Source: Agelas oroides
Taxonomy: Eukaryota; Porifera; Demospongiae; Agelasida; Agelasidae
Assembly: GCA_949130485.1 (NCBI GenBank)
Contig: OX422200.1
Span: forward strand, 3,952,274 to 4,016,273
DNA: 64,000 nucleotides
Direction: 5' to 3'
Shown here: positions 33,451 through 45,735 of the stretch, one piece after another
Layout of the letters: the number at the start of each line of letters is the position of its first letter
Numbering within the stretch: the stretch's first letter is position 1
The notes under the pieces: model-generated
What the model saw: the letters and a program-made list of their open reading frames with translations, nothing else
What the model was told of the DNA's origin: nothing
The model's database searches: none
Translations under genes and position numbers: made by a program

Positions 33451-33670
33451 CAAAACGGGTGAATTTATCTTATTCCCACTTTGGACTAAAACTTCTTGAT
33501 ATGTCACGATTCGATACCAAAAGTGCCCCATTGAGGTTCCTGTTAGGTACAGGCCGATTGCCGCATCCGGTGGGTAGAGCCATGAGTGTGACCTTGTCTT
33601 GTGCTGACGTATGAGGGGTACACCCAGTTTGAAACGGTTACGTCATCTTATTGAATATTCATAAGACAAT

Positions 33671-36605
33671 TTATTTGCTGACTTTGTTTGCTTGGCAAGG
33701 CACCCAGCCAACTGTTCCATAGCTCTTCCTAAGGTATTGAGTAGAGATTTACAAGTGTACCAATGCATCAGAACTCGCAAGTTGACATAAAAGTCAGTAG
33801 GAGTTCATGTGGGTTGCAAAAAGTATGGCCTACTCTGGTACTTGTACACATAGCTACTGAAGTTCTTGAGACTCTCCATCCTTTGGCGACAGGCCTGTGT
33901 TGGAGTGGCATGTATATTATAAACGTTTGGTTGATGACATTGATAACGTTTGCATCTCCACAACAAGGTGACTTAAATTTTCTTGGAGGTGTCTGCATGC
34001 ACTATAATATAGATCATGGCATAAATTGGCCTTGATCCCAGGCTCTTGTGTTGGCAGAGAAAGAGGGAACCTGGTACATACTGTTTGCATATGCACATTT
34101 TGAGTCTGTAAAATCTCCTTCGTTACACTATTGAACTTTGTGAGTCGTTTGATACTTCAAAACGATACCTGTCATCTACATTTTGGTAATTATTACACAC
34201 CCAACATTGTGAGACAAATGCTAATAGTTGGCTGGGCACCTCGCCAGGTTAGTTGAGGTCAAAATGCACTGCAGCAGGCAACCATGCAAGACAAAATCCA
34301 GTACGAAATGACTGGGTTCTAGCCAGCAACTATGCTCATGATGAGGAAGTGATGAAAACACTCAGTCACTGCCTGGAAGCAATTTAGTGTCCTGACTGAT
34401 GCGCGCAAAATAGATGAATGTATGTTCTAAACAAACTACACTGTCATGCAAAGCGTAATGATGATACACCGAAGGGTTGACTACTTGTACTATGGTAAAT
34501 GTCTCCCCACCCAGCCTGAATGGTTACTTGCATCAGTCATAAACAGCAAATGTACACAAGGATTATATGATGACCTGCATAGAAAAAGTAACAATACAGG
34601 GCCACTATAGAAGAAAGTTGAGGCCATAGTGTAAAACGTGTGGAGAAACTGATTTTTAGACCTACTTTTTAGCAGTCAGGAAATGCTCTTGTCGAACTTA
34701 AAACAGGTAGTTACACTACAATATAGATCTACCTCGGTACTTCAAACCTGAAGGTTCCTATGTACTGTTTTACACAACCACAACTATATACAGCTAATCT
34801 GAATTGGGCAAGTCAGCTGAAAAAATGATCCGGCCATGGCCAGACTAGCCATGCATAACAAAGGATAACTTTAAGTCAGCTAGCCTTGTTCTCAGACCAC
34901 CTTCAGATTTACAGATGCACTCTCACCACTAATGGCCATTATTAATAGCATTTCCAGAGAAGTAGGATCAAAGTTCCATTCAGAAACTGTACAATGCCAT
35001 TGAGTAAATAATCCATTATGCAGAAATGGTATTTCCTTATGAAATTTTGCAAGCCATCATAGGCCCCAATTCGTTGATTATTAGTTTCTCATCAGCAGCC
35101 CGCATAAATTTTCTGCGACAGAATTTATCACCATTATTTATATATACTAACGATGTAGTAATGAACCAGATAAGCATAGCGATGAACGTAACGCTAACAA
35201 AAATGTTTTTCTACTGTACAGCATCTGAAAGAACCCTTCTGTAATGGCGTGTGATGAGTGCTGATCCTCCTGGCATCATATCTGCTGGCTATTGCTAAAT
35301 ACATAATGGTAATACCTGCCCGCATTGTGTGAAGGGGAAGCACCTGGTGAGAAACTAAAAAACAACGAAATGGGGCCTAAATAGGATTAACTAATTCACT
35401 TTGTACTTCCAAACGTGGCAGAAATGATACAAAATGTGTATGTATTTTTGATCAACGCAGCATATGCCAAGCCATCCATGCAGGCCTCCCAACAAAGAAT
35501 ATCTGGTGGCTTGATTCAAATTCTGCGTCAAGAAGGCATGTCCAGCGAAATTAGAATGGAGCATGATGCTTACAGTTTTCTTTTTGTCACTATTGATTAT
35601 TGATTTTGTTGGCCATCCGATATTCCAGTTGGGAAGCATCCTAATGACAATAATATTAAATCAAACCACCAGACGTCAGACATTGTGGAGAAGCATGCAT
35701 CTGGAGACTGACTACTTGTAGTCACATTGCTGAAATTGACACTCAAGCCTACTCATGTGATAGCGACAATCATCTGAGATTCCAAGGCCAAGAAGTGTGG
35801 ATGCAAGCTAAACCAACGGCGCTATGGAGAAAGTCACAATGGGCGTGTTGGATTTGCATGGTTTTCAACAAAGCTGATATTTGACAGTTAAAATAGCCTC
35901 CTGTGACTCAGCTTCCGTCGAACTGGCTACTTACAAGCGCTTAGCCCGTGAGGTGAGTCGTAATAGCCAACTTTGACTAGCCAGATGGGTTCAACTTAGT
36001 CGATAACCCTATGCACTTTTCACGACTTAGTCCATAAAGCGATCTTTGTAGCTTGCAACCAGGATTCTTGCCCTTGGAATGTCATCAGAGCACACTAACT
36101 GTTGCTACGACGTGACGTCATGTCCTCCCTCCTGTGAGTTCACTCCATGGGCCTAATTCATTCACTCCGACAAAGACAAAGAAGCAACATGTTGCCTATT
36201 GCTGGCCAACACGTTTTCATCTGTCAATGTCACCAACCAAACCTTTATAATGAAACACAGGCCTGTCATCTAGAATGGAGAATCTGAAGAACTTCAGTAG
36301 CTGTGTATATGTACCAGAGTAGGCCATAATTTTTGCAACCCACTTGGACTCCTGCGGATTTTTATGTCAACATATGAGTTCTGATGCATTGGTACACTTG
36401 TAAATCTCTACTGAATACCTTAGGTAGCCTCATTCTCCCGGGCCACTCCTAGAGTTTATCTCGCAGCCATGGAGAAAATTTTTCTCCACGGCTGCAAGAT
36501 AAAATCTGGGAGTGGCCTGGGAACGAGGCTATACCTTAGGACCTAGGAAGAGCTGTGGAACAGCTCAGTTGGCTGGGTGCCTTGCCAAGCAAGCAAAAGT
36601 CAGCA
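33671..36605. repeat. Long inverted repeat pair about 2.9 kb apart
   Basis: 33671-33960 and about 36232-36605 are diverged reverse complements. Shared text includes GAGATTTACAAGTGTACCAA, ATGCATCAGAACTC and TTGGCTGGGTGCCTTGCCAA. The right arm is interrupted by the miniature element at 36425-36531. The 2.2-kb interior has short motif-less frames and the inverted relative (34645-34855) of the 3.9 kb repeat. It may be a degenerate transposon with long ends, but no transposase was found. Confidence 0.68.
36425..36531. mobile_element. Mutator-like miniature element with clear insertion site
   Basis: Ends are TAGCCTCATTCTCCCGGGCC and GTGGCCTGGGAACGAGGCTA. Perfect 9-bp flanks TACCTTAGG (36416-36424 and 36532-36540). 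The opposite arm of the surrounding inverted repeat, near 33728-33740, still holds the uninterrupted site CTTCCTAAGGTATTG, confirming insertion into this arm. Confidence 0.93.
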
Positions 36606-38027
36606 GTCGAGGTCAAAGTGCAACTGTCATACAATGCCAGCCTGAAGAGTTAATTGGGGCGAGCCCCACACTAGTGAGTCGAACGGTGGAGTTTTCAAAT
36701 ACTAGGGGAATATAGAACATTAAGGGGCGAGCGTGAGCAAGCAATGCACTACAGCATTGACTTAAGTAGCTAAGGCTTTCCTAGTGAAGTATCAGAACAC
36801 AGCACACAGGCCATTCATGCATGGCATGTAGCAAAAACGAGGATTGTAACTCTATTGTCTACAAAAGTGCTCAATAGCTTAGACAAATTGTCATGATTGC
36901 AGAGAAGAGCTTTTCGTGGCGTAGTACCACACAACAGAGCCATTTGTCCTACCAGCACACAGCTACTCTGGTTGTTGCAGTTATAGGCTAAGTCAGAACA
37001 CAGTTTGGCATGCATAGTCCTTCAAGACTTGAGGCATCTTTGAGAAATAGTAGAGGGAAGTCGCCACGTATTAGCTATGGAGCAAAATCTCTGCCGCCTA
37101 CTGCGTTTGGTAAGCTGCATGAGCCTTTCTACACAACTGTTAGCCCTTGTACACTTCCTGACACAACTGTTATCTCTCGTACAATAGGTGTGCACGCTCC
37201 GGCTGTCATTCCTGGCTACCTTTCATAACTGTCGTCATTCAAGCTCACCCTAGCTTGCATCAAGTTGTACGAAAATCTTACTTACACTCCGCATGCGGCC
37301 TGCGGCTATCGCGTTAAATTACAGCGTCAAGAATATACAGAACGACGTACGCAATACATGGGGCTCGCTCACGCTCGCCCCAATTATACTAGGGGAATGT
37401 AGAACATTGTGGAGCGAGTGTGAGTAAGCAATGCACTACAGCATTGACTGTTATGTAGCTAAGGCTTTACCAGTGAAGTATCAGATCACATTCATGCATG
37501 GCATGTACAATGTAGCTAAAACGAGGTTTGTAACTCTACTAGTAGTCTACAAAAGTGCTCAATAGCTTAGAAAAATTGTCATGGCTGCAGAGAAGAGCTT
37601 TTCGTGGGGAAGTACCACACAACAGAACCACTTGTCCCACCAGCACGCAGCTACTCTGGTTGTTGCAGTTATAGGCTAAGTCAGAACACAGTCTGGCATG
37701 CATAGTCCTTCAAGACTTGAGGCATCTTTGAGAAATAGTAGAGGGAAGTCGCCACGCATCAGCTGTGGAGCAAAATCTCTGCCGCCTACTGCGTTCGGTA
37801 AGCCTTGTATACCCTTACTGAGTAGCTGAATGTTGTCGCCAAAACACAACTGCTATCTCTCGTACAATAGGTGCGCACGCTCCGGCTGTCATTCCTGGCT
37901 ATCTTTCATAACTGTCGTCATTCAAGCTCACCCCAGCTTGCTGCCAGAGCATCAAGTTGTACGAAAATCTTACTTACACTCCGCATGCGGCCCGCGGCTA
38001 TCGCGTTAAATTACAGCGTTAAGACTA

Positions 38028-38882
38028 GGGGAATGCAGTGCATTGTGGGGCGAGCGTGAATGAGTTACATGATGCATTAGAGTTTCATAGCACTATATTT
38101 ACCCACTTGCATACACTAAGTCTCACATAACAATAGGCTCGTTCCCAGGTCTTCTCCACCTCCAGCTGTAGCCTGTAACACTAGAGGCGGGAAATGCCCA
38201 GGGGTGAGGCTAAGGTATCAAATGTATGCCGGTGTTCATGGAGCGATATAGCTTGGGTATAGCTATGTGCTCATCTGGGTAGCTATGTGGTTGGGTTCAT
38301 TGTACACACTCTGTGTCGTTACAGTGGGGTAGTAGCTACAGCTGTAGGCAACAAATTTAGTCTCCAAGCAATTGGCCTGAAGAGTTGCAAGTCAAGGGTG
38401 AGGGTTCAACAGCTTAGTACAAACAAGTATATTCCATTGGTTTCCTGTGACTCCACATCTCAGCACTGTCTCCTCAAGTGCATGTCTATATAGTGGATAT
38501 TTGCTGAGCCCATACAGCTGTGGAATCAGGATTCTCTCAACTATGGAGTATGGAGCCAGGTCTTTTTTGATGTAGTCTATATTGTCAGCTCATTTCCTGA
38601 GCACAATTACTGGAGTTGTGGTATGGAAGTTTCACAAGCTCTTCTCTAGCTGTTGCTCATATTTGATCGAGTCACGCAGGCCTCCGTGATTTGAATTCTC
38701 ACAAGCTGATCGCTCTGTACACTGAGCACTCCCCTCTGGTGGCAGAGTCACGAAGCACGCCGTCAATAATCAGTCTCGGTCTCGCTAGTAGTGCCTCCCT
38801 TTCCTCGCCGTTTTCAAATCCCTGTTACGTTGATTCCCACTGTTCAGCCTTTCTAGTCTTGTCTCTTGAGCAAGCAGTAATA
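38028..38882 (+). repeat. About 860-bp repeat, inverted copy at 46722-47588, partial at 45117-45735
   Basis: It runs from AGGGGAATGCAGTGCATTG to CTTGAGCAAGCAGTAATA. The reverse complement at 46722-47588 is very similar; a more diverged reversed copy spans about 45117-45735. All three keep a short open frame with TNKYIPL in it, but the flanking residues drift and no domain is recognised. The copy includes a TAGGCTCGTTCCCAGGTC element (38130-38213). Confidence 0.85.
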
Positions 38883-39163
38883 CAGTGCTACACAGCAAGA
38901 GAGTAATTTTTTTGTAAACTTGCATGCAATGTTCATTCCATCTATCTAACATAGAACCATGAGTTATAAGGCCTGTATTTATGTATTTGTTGAGCTATAG
39001 AGATCGCTGTTTTGACGTATTGATGACATTCACAATCATCCGTGATGTTTACGTATACACGTGCGCATGCGCACGCGCTGCGCCGCGCATTGGTTAATGA
39101 AATCCATGACAAATATTCAATATTCGCTAAAATTATTATCAGCTGTTCGGTAGCGCGAAGGTA

Positions 39164-39508
39164 TCATGGAGTGTTTCTCGTCTTCGAGTTCGACCGGTTC
39201 TTCTCAGAACCAACCATCCGTTTCTTCTCAGGGCCAAGAGGTCGAGCTCCATCCGCGCCTCTCTCACCGGGTATCCCAGGGACCCAAGCTGCGACACACA
39301 GTGGATCGTGGGGGTTTGTTGGCTCCTTTACTAGCTTCAGTTTAGTACCCCACTCCGCCCCAGCACTACGCAGATCGTAGAACTTCACCCCCCTACACTG
39401 AGAGGGGAAACTCACTACATGTAGTAGATCCATGCTTCTCGCGCTCGCACGGTATGGCCGGCCAGCCGGTTGATGGGTGTGTCCGGGCAATACGCAAATG
39501 GTTAGCAC
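39164..39508 (-). pseudogene. HIRAN-like domain fragment (tentative)
   Basis: The reverse-strand frame of about 114 codons opens at a GTG that is unlikely to be a real start. Residues 39-75 read GVKFYDLRSAG, then LKLVKEPTNPHDPLCVAAW. The pattern with a short strand, hydrophobic LKLV.EP.NP.D and a following VAV-like strand resembles a HIRAN domain (HLTF/Rad5-type binder of DNA 3' ends). The C-terminal part, basic and Gly/Pro-rich, is unlike the rest of such a domain. Splice sites were not identified. Could be a captured or decayed exon. Confidence 0.38.
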
Positions 39509-40059
39509 GTGCGCTTAGGTACGTCATCATTTCCACTCATTAACTCGATTAGCTGACCGGCGGATGTGTTTGCTTCCGGATTGAGCGAACACTGCGAGAT
39601 TTCGCAGTGTCGCTCTTGAATATGATTTGTTAACCGGTAGAGAAGCGTCGGGTGCAATTTGCTGTCTTAACTCGTAATTTCATGCAAGATTCTTTGCCTA
39701 ACGTAAATATGCTAATTTTCACCCTATTTTGGTTAATATCTCCATCCCTGTAAGTAGTTAAGGCTTCAAACTTGACATAGAGGTAGAGTCCGTTGGTACA
39801 TTCCTGAAACATAGATAATGATTCATAACTAGAATGCGAAGTCCAGAAGCTGTGCCTAACATAAATATCGACAATTTTTATGCATTTATGCATGCCAAGA
39901 CCACATCAAAGATCATTACAGCCCATAATTTCAGGTATATATAGTCCCCCCCTTGACATAACTGAATATCAAATTAGAGTTCTGAACAAGCAAGTTTAAC
40001 CTGTATATGCTGCAGAAAGTACACCATACTCAAAATCTACTCTCTTGCTGTGTAGCACT

Positions 40060-40205
40060 GTACATGAACCCAATATGCAATGCGGAAATATTGCATCGCG
40101 CACAAATAGGGCAGAACGCATATACGGAATACGCACGTACCATATATATATATATAGACAATTTTCCGTTTTCACCACAAGTGTGGGGCTCGCTGCGCTC
40201 GCCCC
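40060..40205. repeat. Dispersed segment with inverted copy at 46560-46720
   Basis: CGCACAAATAGGGCAGAACG then CATATACGGAATACGCACG and a TA run, followed by GACAATTTTCCGTTTTCACC. The same series is reversed at 46560-46720, and part of it recurs near 42295-42342. Confidence 0.8.
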
Positions 40206-40852
40206 AAATATACGGAATGACGTGCGACAGAAAATAATTGGGGCGAGCGTGAGCGAGCCCCACACTTGTGGATAAAACGAAATTTTGTCTATTTATTTAT
40301 ATGTGTATTTCAAGATTGTCTAGCTGTGTATCTAGCATGCGTGGCTACTTTCCTTTGCTATTTGTGAAAGTAAGGACTGCATGACAAACCAGGCTATGTG
40401 TTCACAAAAAGCAGGTCAGCAGGAGGCAGTCTTTGCCTGTCGGTGTGTGAACATTAAAACCCAGTGACAGTAGCGGCTTAGGCAAGACAAACGGCTCTTT
40501 TGTGTGGTCCTTCTCATTGCAAGCTAGCTATTTACTCCCTGATGACAATTTCTCTGAACCCCCACGTGTAAGAAGCTATACACTGGTGAAGCATTAACTT
40601 GCCAACTAACTGCATTGCTTACTCACACTCCCCCCACAATGTTCTACATTCCCCTAGTTGGGGCGAGCGTGAGCGAGCCTCACACTAGTGAGTTCTATTG
40701 CGATTTTTCATATATATACTAGACGAATGCAGGGCATTGTGGGGCGAGCCTGAGCAAGCAGTGTGCCAAGTCAAATCTGGCCTCCTGCTGACCTCTATTG
40801 ACTCTGAACACACTGCAAGGCTTGTCATGTGGGTCACCGTCATGTGTACTGG

Positions 40853-41115
40853 TTCATACACAATCAGGAAAGCTGTTGAAAAGTCACAGCTATTCAATTA
40901 TCAGCTACCTTGGTCCTATAGAATAATACTTAAAACAGCAAAATTTCCCATGTGTAACACGTCACCTGTCCCATGTGTAACACATGGGGAACATATGTCA
41001 CCTGTCCCTCCCTTGTCCCATGTGTAACACATGGGGAACAATTAAGTCAGACTTAAACAGTCAGTGATTAACTTTCTCTATATACTTTATATATTGGGGA
41101 ACAGTTAAGTCACCT
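40853..41115 (+). repeat. Second copy of the CCCATGTGTAACACATGGG repeat
   Basis: Nearly identical to 4741-5012, including GTTCATACACAATCAGGAAA at the start and TATATTGGGGAACA near the end. The sequences diverge after this point. It sits between GGGGCGAGCG-type words and the helicase-type pseudogene at 41285. Confidence 0.9.
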
Positions 41116-41284
41116 GTAATTAATTTGTTCAAAATGAAGGGTTAGTCCAAAAAGTATGAATACACTTAAAAAATTAAACTTTGCCCAAGCAGAAACTACT
41201 ATATAGTTCCCCAAGAACCAAGTATGAATATCATTTAAATGTTAGCCAAGCAATTACTATGCAGTATGAATATGATTATGCATC

Positions 41285-42203
41285 TCACACAGTGTCATCA
41301 CTGTCAGGTGACACCATTCTGACATTCAGGCCAGGAAACTTCTCTAAGCATGTAATACATTTGGAGATACGAAGAGCTGCTAGATGAGAATGGAAGTTAA
41401 CAATTTTAGTACGAACAGACTGTTGCTCTCTTCGTCTCCTGTGACTTTCTCTGTCTTGCTCACATCTTGTTGCTGTTTCTTCAGCAGTCTCATGGGTCAG
41501 TCTCCTCTGTTGCCCAAGGCTCACTTGCTCGAGACGGGCCTCTCTCTGATCTGGAGTCTCACGGGTCAGTCTCCTCTGTTGCGCAAGGCTCACTTGCTCG
41601 AGACGGGCATCTCTCTGGTCTGGAGTCTCATGGGTCAGTCTCCTCTGTTGCGCAAGGCTCACTTGCTCGAGACGTGCCTTTCTCTGGTCTGGAGTCTCAT
41701 GGGTCAGTATCCTCTGTTGCGCAATGCTCATTTGCTGGAGGCAGGCCTCTCTCTGATCCAGAGTCTCATGGGTCAGTCTTGCTCGAGACGGGCCTCTCTC
41801 TGATCCGGAGTCTCATGGGTCAGTCTTATCTGTTGTGCAATGCTCATTTGCTCGAGACGGGCCTCTCTCTGATCCGGAGTCTCATGGGTCAGTCTCACCT
41901 GTTGCTCAATGCTCATTTGCTCGAGACGGGCCTCTCTCCGGTCCGGAGTCTCATGGGTCAGTCTCATCTGTTGCGCAAGGCTCATTTGCTGGAGACGACT
42001 CGTTCTCTGGTCTGGAGTCTCTGACGCTAATCGCCCTCTCCTGTACCCCAAAACTCTCTCCCGCTGGGCAGCAGACCACGAAGCACGATGGGCTCTATCC
42101 CTTACTCTCCGTCTCATTGTTTAGCGCTTTCAGTAGCGCGACGATCCCTGTCGCGTTGGTTTCTACGCCTTAGCCTTTCTCTCCTTCTTTCCTCGGATTC
42201 CAT
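41285..42203 (-). pseudogene. Helitron-type repeat-protein N-terminus, two frameshifts
   Basis: On the reverse strand an ATG at 42203 opens a basic segment (MESEERRRERLRRRNQRDRD) that runs into a TGA near 42118. A one-base shift resumes it at RRVRDRAHRASWSAAQRERV. Nine 23-residue (69-bp) repeats follow, of the form LTHETPDQREARLEQMS then AQQRR, at 69-bp spacing between 42015 and 41485, except one spacing of 47 bp (41808 to 41761). That 22-bp loss changes the frame. After the repeats come IVNFHSHLAALRISKC, CITCLEKFPGLNV and a stop. Such Arg/Glu coiled-coil repeats followed by a CxxC-FPGL stretch are what I associate with N-terminal regions of Helitron/PIF1-helicase-type proteins in invertebrates. 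No Rep or helicase domain remains here. Confidence 0.62.
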
Positions 42204-42411
42204 GAGTGAGTCGTACATACAACTTCTTTCTGGCTTTCAAACATAGCTAGCTTGGCTATATCTTTAGACATGTATAACATGTGGAAATATTGCATCACGC
42301 ACAAATAGGGCAGAATGCATATACGGAATACGCACGTACCATCGGTGTAGTCTACACCGTGAAGTAACCAGAAGGATATCTGCCACCTTCTGCATTATGT
42401 CAGTACACGTA

Positions 42412-43059
42412 CAGTGGCGGATTTAGGGGGGGTAAGGGGGGTGCAAATGCACCCCCCTTTGGCGGCTAGTAATGTATTTTGCATACATAACTGCACGAGT
42501 CCATCAAATGATTATGCAGCAGTGGCATGCAGCAACAACAACCAGGCACAGTTACACACTCACGTATCAGTTCCTTACTGATCTCCAGACGTTTGACTAG
42601 GCCTAGAGTTACTTCGAGATATTCAGTTCGGCCCGAGGGGTCCGAGATTTCGAAATCCACTGGATTTCGGATTTCAGAGTGGATTTCTGGATTTCACAGT
42701 GGATTTCTGGATTTCAGTTTGGATTTCTGCCAACAGGTTTCTTCTTGTATGTTCTTGGGTATTTTAGTTATAGTTCCCAGCTTAGCAAAATTTTTTTACT
42801 TATTTGTAGTTTTGGTTAACTAAATTTTAAAAAGGCCATACTAAAATGTATTTAGTTAAAGTTATAGTTAACTAAAACAACACTGTCGGACAGTGTACGA
42901 GATTTCTTTTGTGACGGACCCCTCGGTTCGGCCTTCCAGCTATATTTTATTGAATGCGTTCATGTGACCGAAAGTGGGCATGGCAATCCAAAAAATTTCC
43001 GCCGCGCAAAGCGCGCCGGTGACTGAACCCCCCTTTCTAAATTTCTAGATCCGCCACTG
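42412..43059. mobile_element. CAGTGGCGGAT-type non-autonomous element, 648 bp
   Basis: Ends CAGTGGCGGATTTAG and CTAGATCCGCCACTG. The 5-bp flanks are ACGTA (42407-42411) and ACATA (43060-43064), one mismatch. It is highly similar to 60902-61578. The interior has an initial hairpin (GGGGTGCAAATGCACCCC), a short run of GTGGATTTCTGGATTTCA repeats (42659-42727), and a TAGTTAACTAAA region. The 60-codon reverse frame shared by both copies shows no motif. Confidence 0.88.
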
Positions 43060-43960
43060 ACATAGCCTGCTTTGTTTACACAATTGCTTGCCCTCGATCG
43101 TACAGTAGATGCTTACGCTCCAGCTTTCCCTCTTAGACGTTTCTCATAACTTGCGTCTTCACTCACGGAGACACGCTGTGAGGCGAGCGTGAGTGAAGTG
43201 TCAGATCACAGTACACATGCAGGTGGTGTGGCATGTAACTAAATAAAGCTTGTCACTCTACTCTCTACAAAAGTGCTTAACAGCTTAGAGAAGATGGTTG
43301 CAGAGACTAGCTTGTCATGGGGTGGTACCATACAATGCAGCCATTAGTGCATCTGCTCTGGCTAACTGTAGGCTAAGTCTAAACACAGCCTGGCTTGTCA
43401 TTGCATAGTCCTTACTTGAGGCATCTTAGAGAAATGTTCACCACCATCAGCCATGGGTCGAAGGAGGGTCTCTGCCGCTTTCTGCTTTCAGCATAGTCTA
43501 CACAACTGTTTAATTAATGGCCCTTGCGTACATACATATACAGTAGATACTCACGCTCCAGCTGCCTATCCTGGATGTCGCTGCAAACACAACTTCTAGG
43601 CTATCCTTTGTTCAATAAGTGCGCACACTCCGGCTGCTTTTCCTGGCTGTCTTTCAAAAGCGTCATCTTTCAAAGTCACCTTGGAGCTAGCTGCTGAGTT
43701 GTATGAAAATCTTACTTACGGTCCGCATGCGGCCGGAGGCTATCGAGTTAAATTACAGCGTCAAAAACATACGGAACGACATACGACAGATAATTGGGGC
43801 GAGCGTGAGCGAGCCCCACACTAGTGAGTGGAATTGGCGATTTTTCATATATGTGTATATATATATTATTATTATGTATAACACACCAATGGATAGGTGT
43901 AGTAAGAGAAATGCATTAACTAAAGTACCTTAAAGAGTCCAGAGAGAGCTAGTTACAAAA

Positions 43961-45000
43961 TCAAGTTCCGGAATGAAATTCTCTAAGAAAATTGGAACCA
44001 TGTAACCTGACATCAGCCTTTGCAGTTGCATAGTAATACAGACAGTCAAAAGACAGCTTCGAAGTGTAATAACATTCAACGACTACAGCAGACGACGGTT
44101 CCTTACAGCCACTAAGTTTAACCTTGAACTCTTTCCCAGGCATTATCAAACTAGACCACTGTAGCTTCATCACCTCCTTCACTGCATCAGCAGATTCCAT
44201 GCTATCACACTTGACAAAGTCTTCAAAATATTTAGTTACTCCAGTTACACTATTAAGAATCTGAAGTAGCAGTTGAGTCTTAGAACTGGTATACCCTACA
44301 GATTGACTCTCATTGCCAACACAAGCGTGATCATTACTGGCCACAACAGCTTCTGATTGAAAATGACTTGGCTTGATCACCTCAACTTTATTGACTCAAC
44401 TCCTAGTGCGGTTGGCAACAGGACTACCTCTTGAAGATACACTGAAGCCACACTCAGAGCCTATGCTGGAACTCCAGAGCTTTTAGAGACTGCAGGGTTC
44501 AAGGATCTTCAGATTCAGCCTCAAGTTGCTAACAAGCCTGCTTCCACTGTTGCAACTGTCAACAAAAATTCTGATTCTGTACAGTGCCCTCCTCTCTCTA
44601 TTGAAACTACACCTTCAGCAGCTCCAGGTTGCAGCAGTGGGCATAGTGAAAGTTTGGGGCTGAGGAACCTCACAAATTTCAGCTTCAGAAATTACTGGAG
44701 TTCCAACACTTTCTCTCTGCTTCAATTCAGCTCCCTTTTTAGCAAGAAATGCATTCATTCTCCGTCTGCTTCGATCACCTCTCCTTTGCCGAGCTTGGGA
44801 ATTCCCTCTGGGAACAGAGTGGGCTTTAAATGGAGCTTCATCATGTTTAAACTTCCAGAATAGCTTCAAGCTGTAACCAGACTCATGTTTAGCAAAGGTC
44901 CACACAGGTATTTCATGCTTTTCACTATCAATGGATGACAGGACAGCAGCTAAGTCAGCGGGAATTCCCAAAGAACTGTGAGACTTCTCAGCAGCCATAT
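43961..45000 (-). pseudogene. Broken unknown gene inside the repeat block
   Basis: Three coding-like pieces are present. The first (reverse, 44998-44615) starts MAAEKSHSSLGIPADLAAVL and continues into a VWTFAKHESGYSLKLFWKF block and a basic RQRRGDRSRRRMNAFLAKKG block. The last (reverse, 44380-43961) is 139 codons with SSAVVVECYYTSKLSFDCLY near its end. Between them, about 44434-44640, the forward strand is open instead (RAYAGTPELLETAGFKDLQ, then PLSIETTPSAAPGCSS), suggesting that the middle was inverted. The GYSLKLFWKF plus basic helix layout reminds me of uncharacterised proteins of sponges and cnidarians linked with mobile elements, but I cannot name a family. Confidence 0.45.
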
Positions 45001-45540
45001 TAGCTTTTTCATTTATTGGGGCGGCGAGCGCAGCGAGCCCCACACTTGTGGTGAAAACGGAAAATTGTCTATATATATGTACGTGACTGGACCAAATAAC
45101 CTTCGTGAGCAACAGCTACAGAACTTCTTAAACCCCTTACCACAACTCCAGTAATTGTGCTGTGAAAAGGGCTGACAATATAGCCATACACCACCCTGAC
45201 TCCATGTCCCAGAGCTGAGAGAACCCTGATTCCATAGCTGTAGGCCCTATGTGCTCAGCAAATATCCATGCACTATAGACCGTGACTTGAGGAGACAGTG
45301 CGAAGATGTGAACAAGTTTGAGACACAGGAAAGCAATGGAATGTATTTGTTTGTACCAAGATGTCCAACCCTCATGCTTAACTTGCAACTCTCCAAGCTG
45401 CTTCCAAATGCTTTGAGACCTTGTTGTCTGCAGCAGTAGCTACCATCCCACAGTAATGACACAGGGTGTGTACAATGAACCCAAGATTAGCACATACCCA
45501 AGTTATATTGCTCCACGAACACTGGCATACATTTGATATC

Positions 45541-45735
45541 CTACGTCGCCTCTTCCCCAGGCGTTCTCCACCTATCCTACGTCACCTCTCCCCCAGGCGT
45601 TCTCCACCTACCCTACGCCGCCTCTTCCCCAGGTGTTTTCCACCTATCCTACGTAGCCTCTTCCCCAGGTGTTCTCCACCTGTAGTTTTACCGGCTACAG
45701 TTAGAGGTGGGGAAGGCCTGGGAATGAGACTATTG
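45541..45735. repeat. Four 36-bp tandem copies of a miniature-element end
   Basis: CTACGTCGCCTCTTCCCCAG followed by GCGTTCTCCACC repeats four times, starting at 45541, 45577, 45613 and 45649. The last unit continues into a normal element: GTAGTTTTACCGGCTAC, then inverted GGTGGGGAAGGCCTGGGAAT and GAGACTA. The left inverted repeat of a TAGCCTC-type element has thus been amplified in tandem. Confidence 0.85.

Noticed and set aside
41384-42173. Forward-strand frames of 139, 185 and 112 codons with SLLETGLSL-type repeats
   Set aside because: They are the complement of the better supported reverse-strand coiled-coil repeat pseudogene, which has a start, a basic head and a CxxC tail.
42466-42660. 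Reverse-strand 60-codon frame shared by the two CAGTGGCGGAT elements as a conserved protein
   Set aside because: The two copies are recent duplicates, so identity is expected without selection, and no motif is present.
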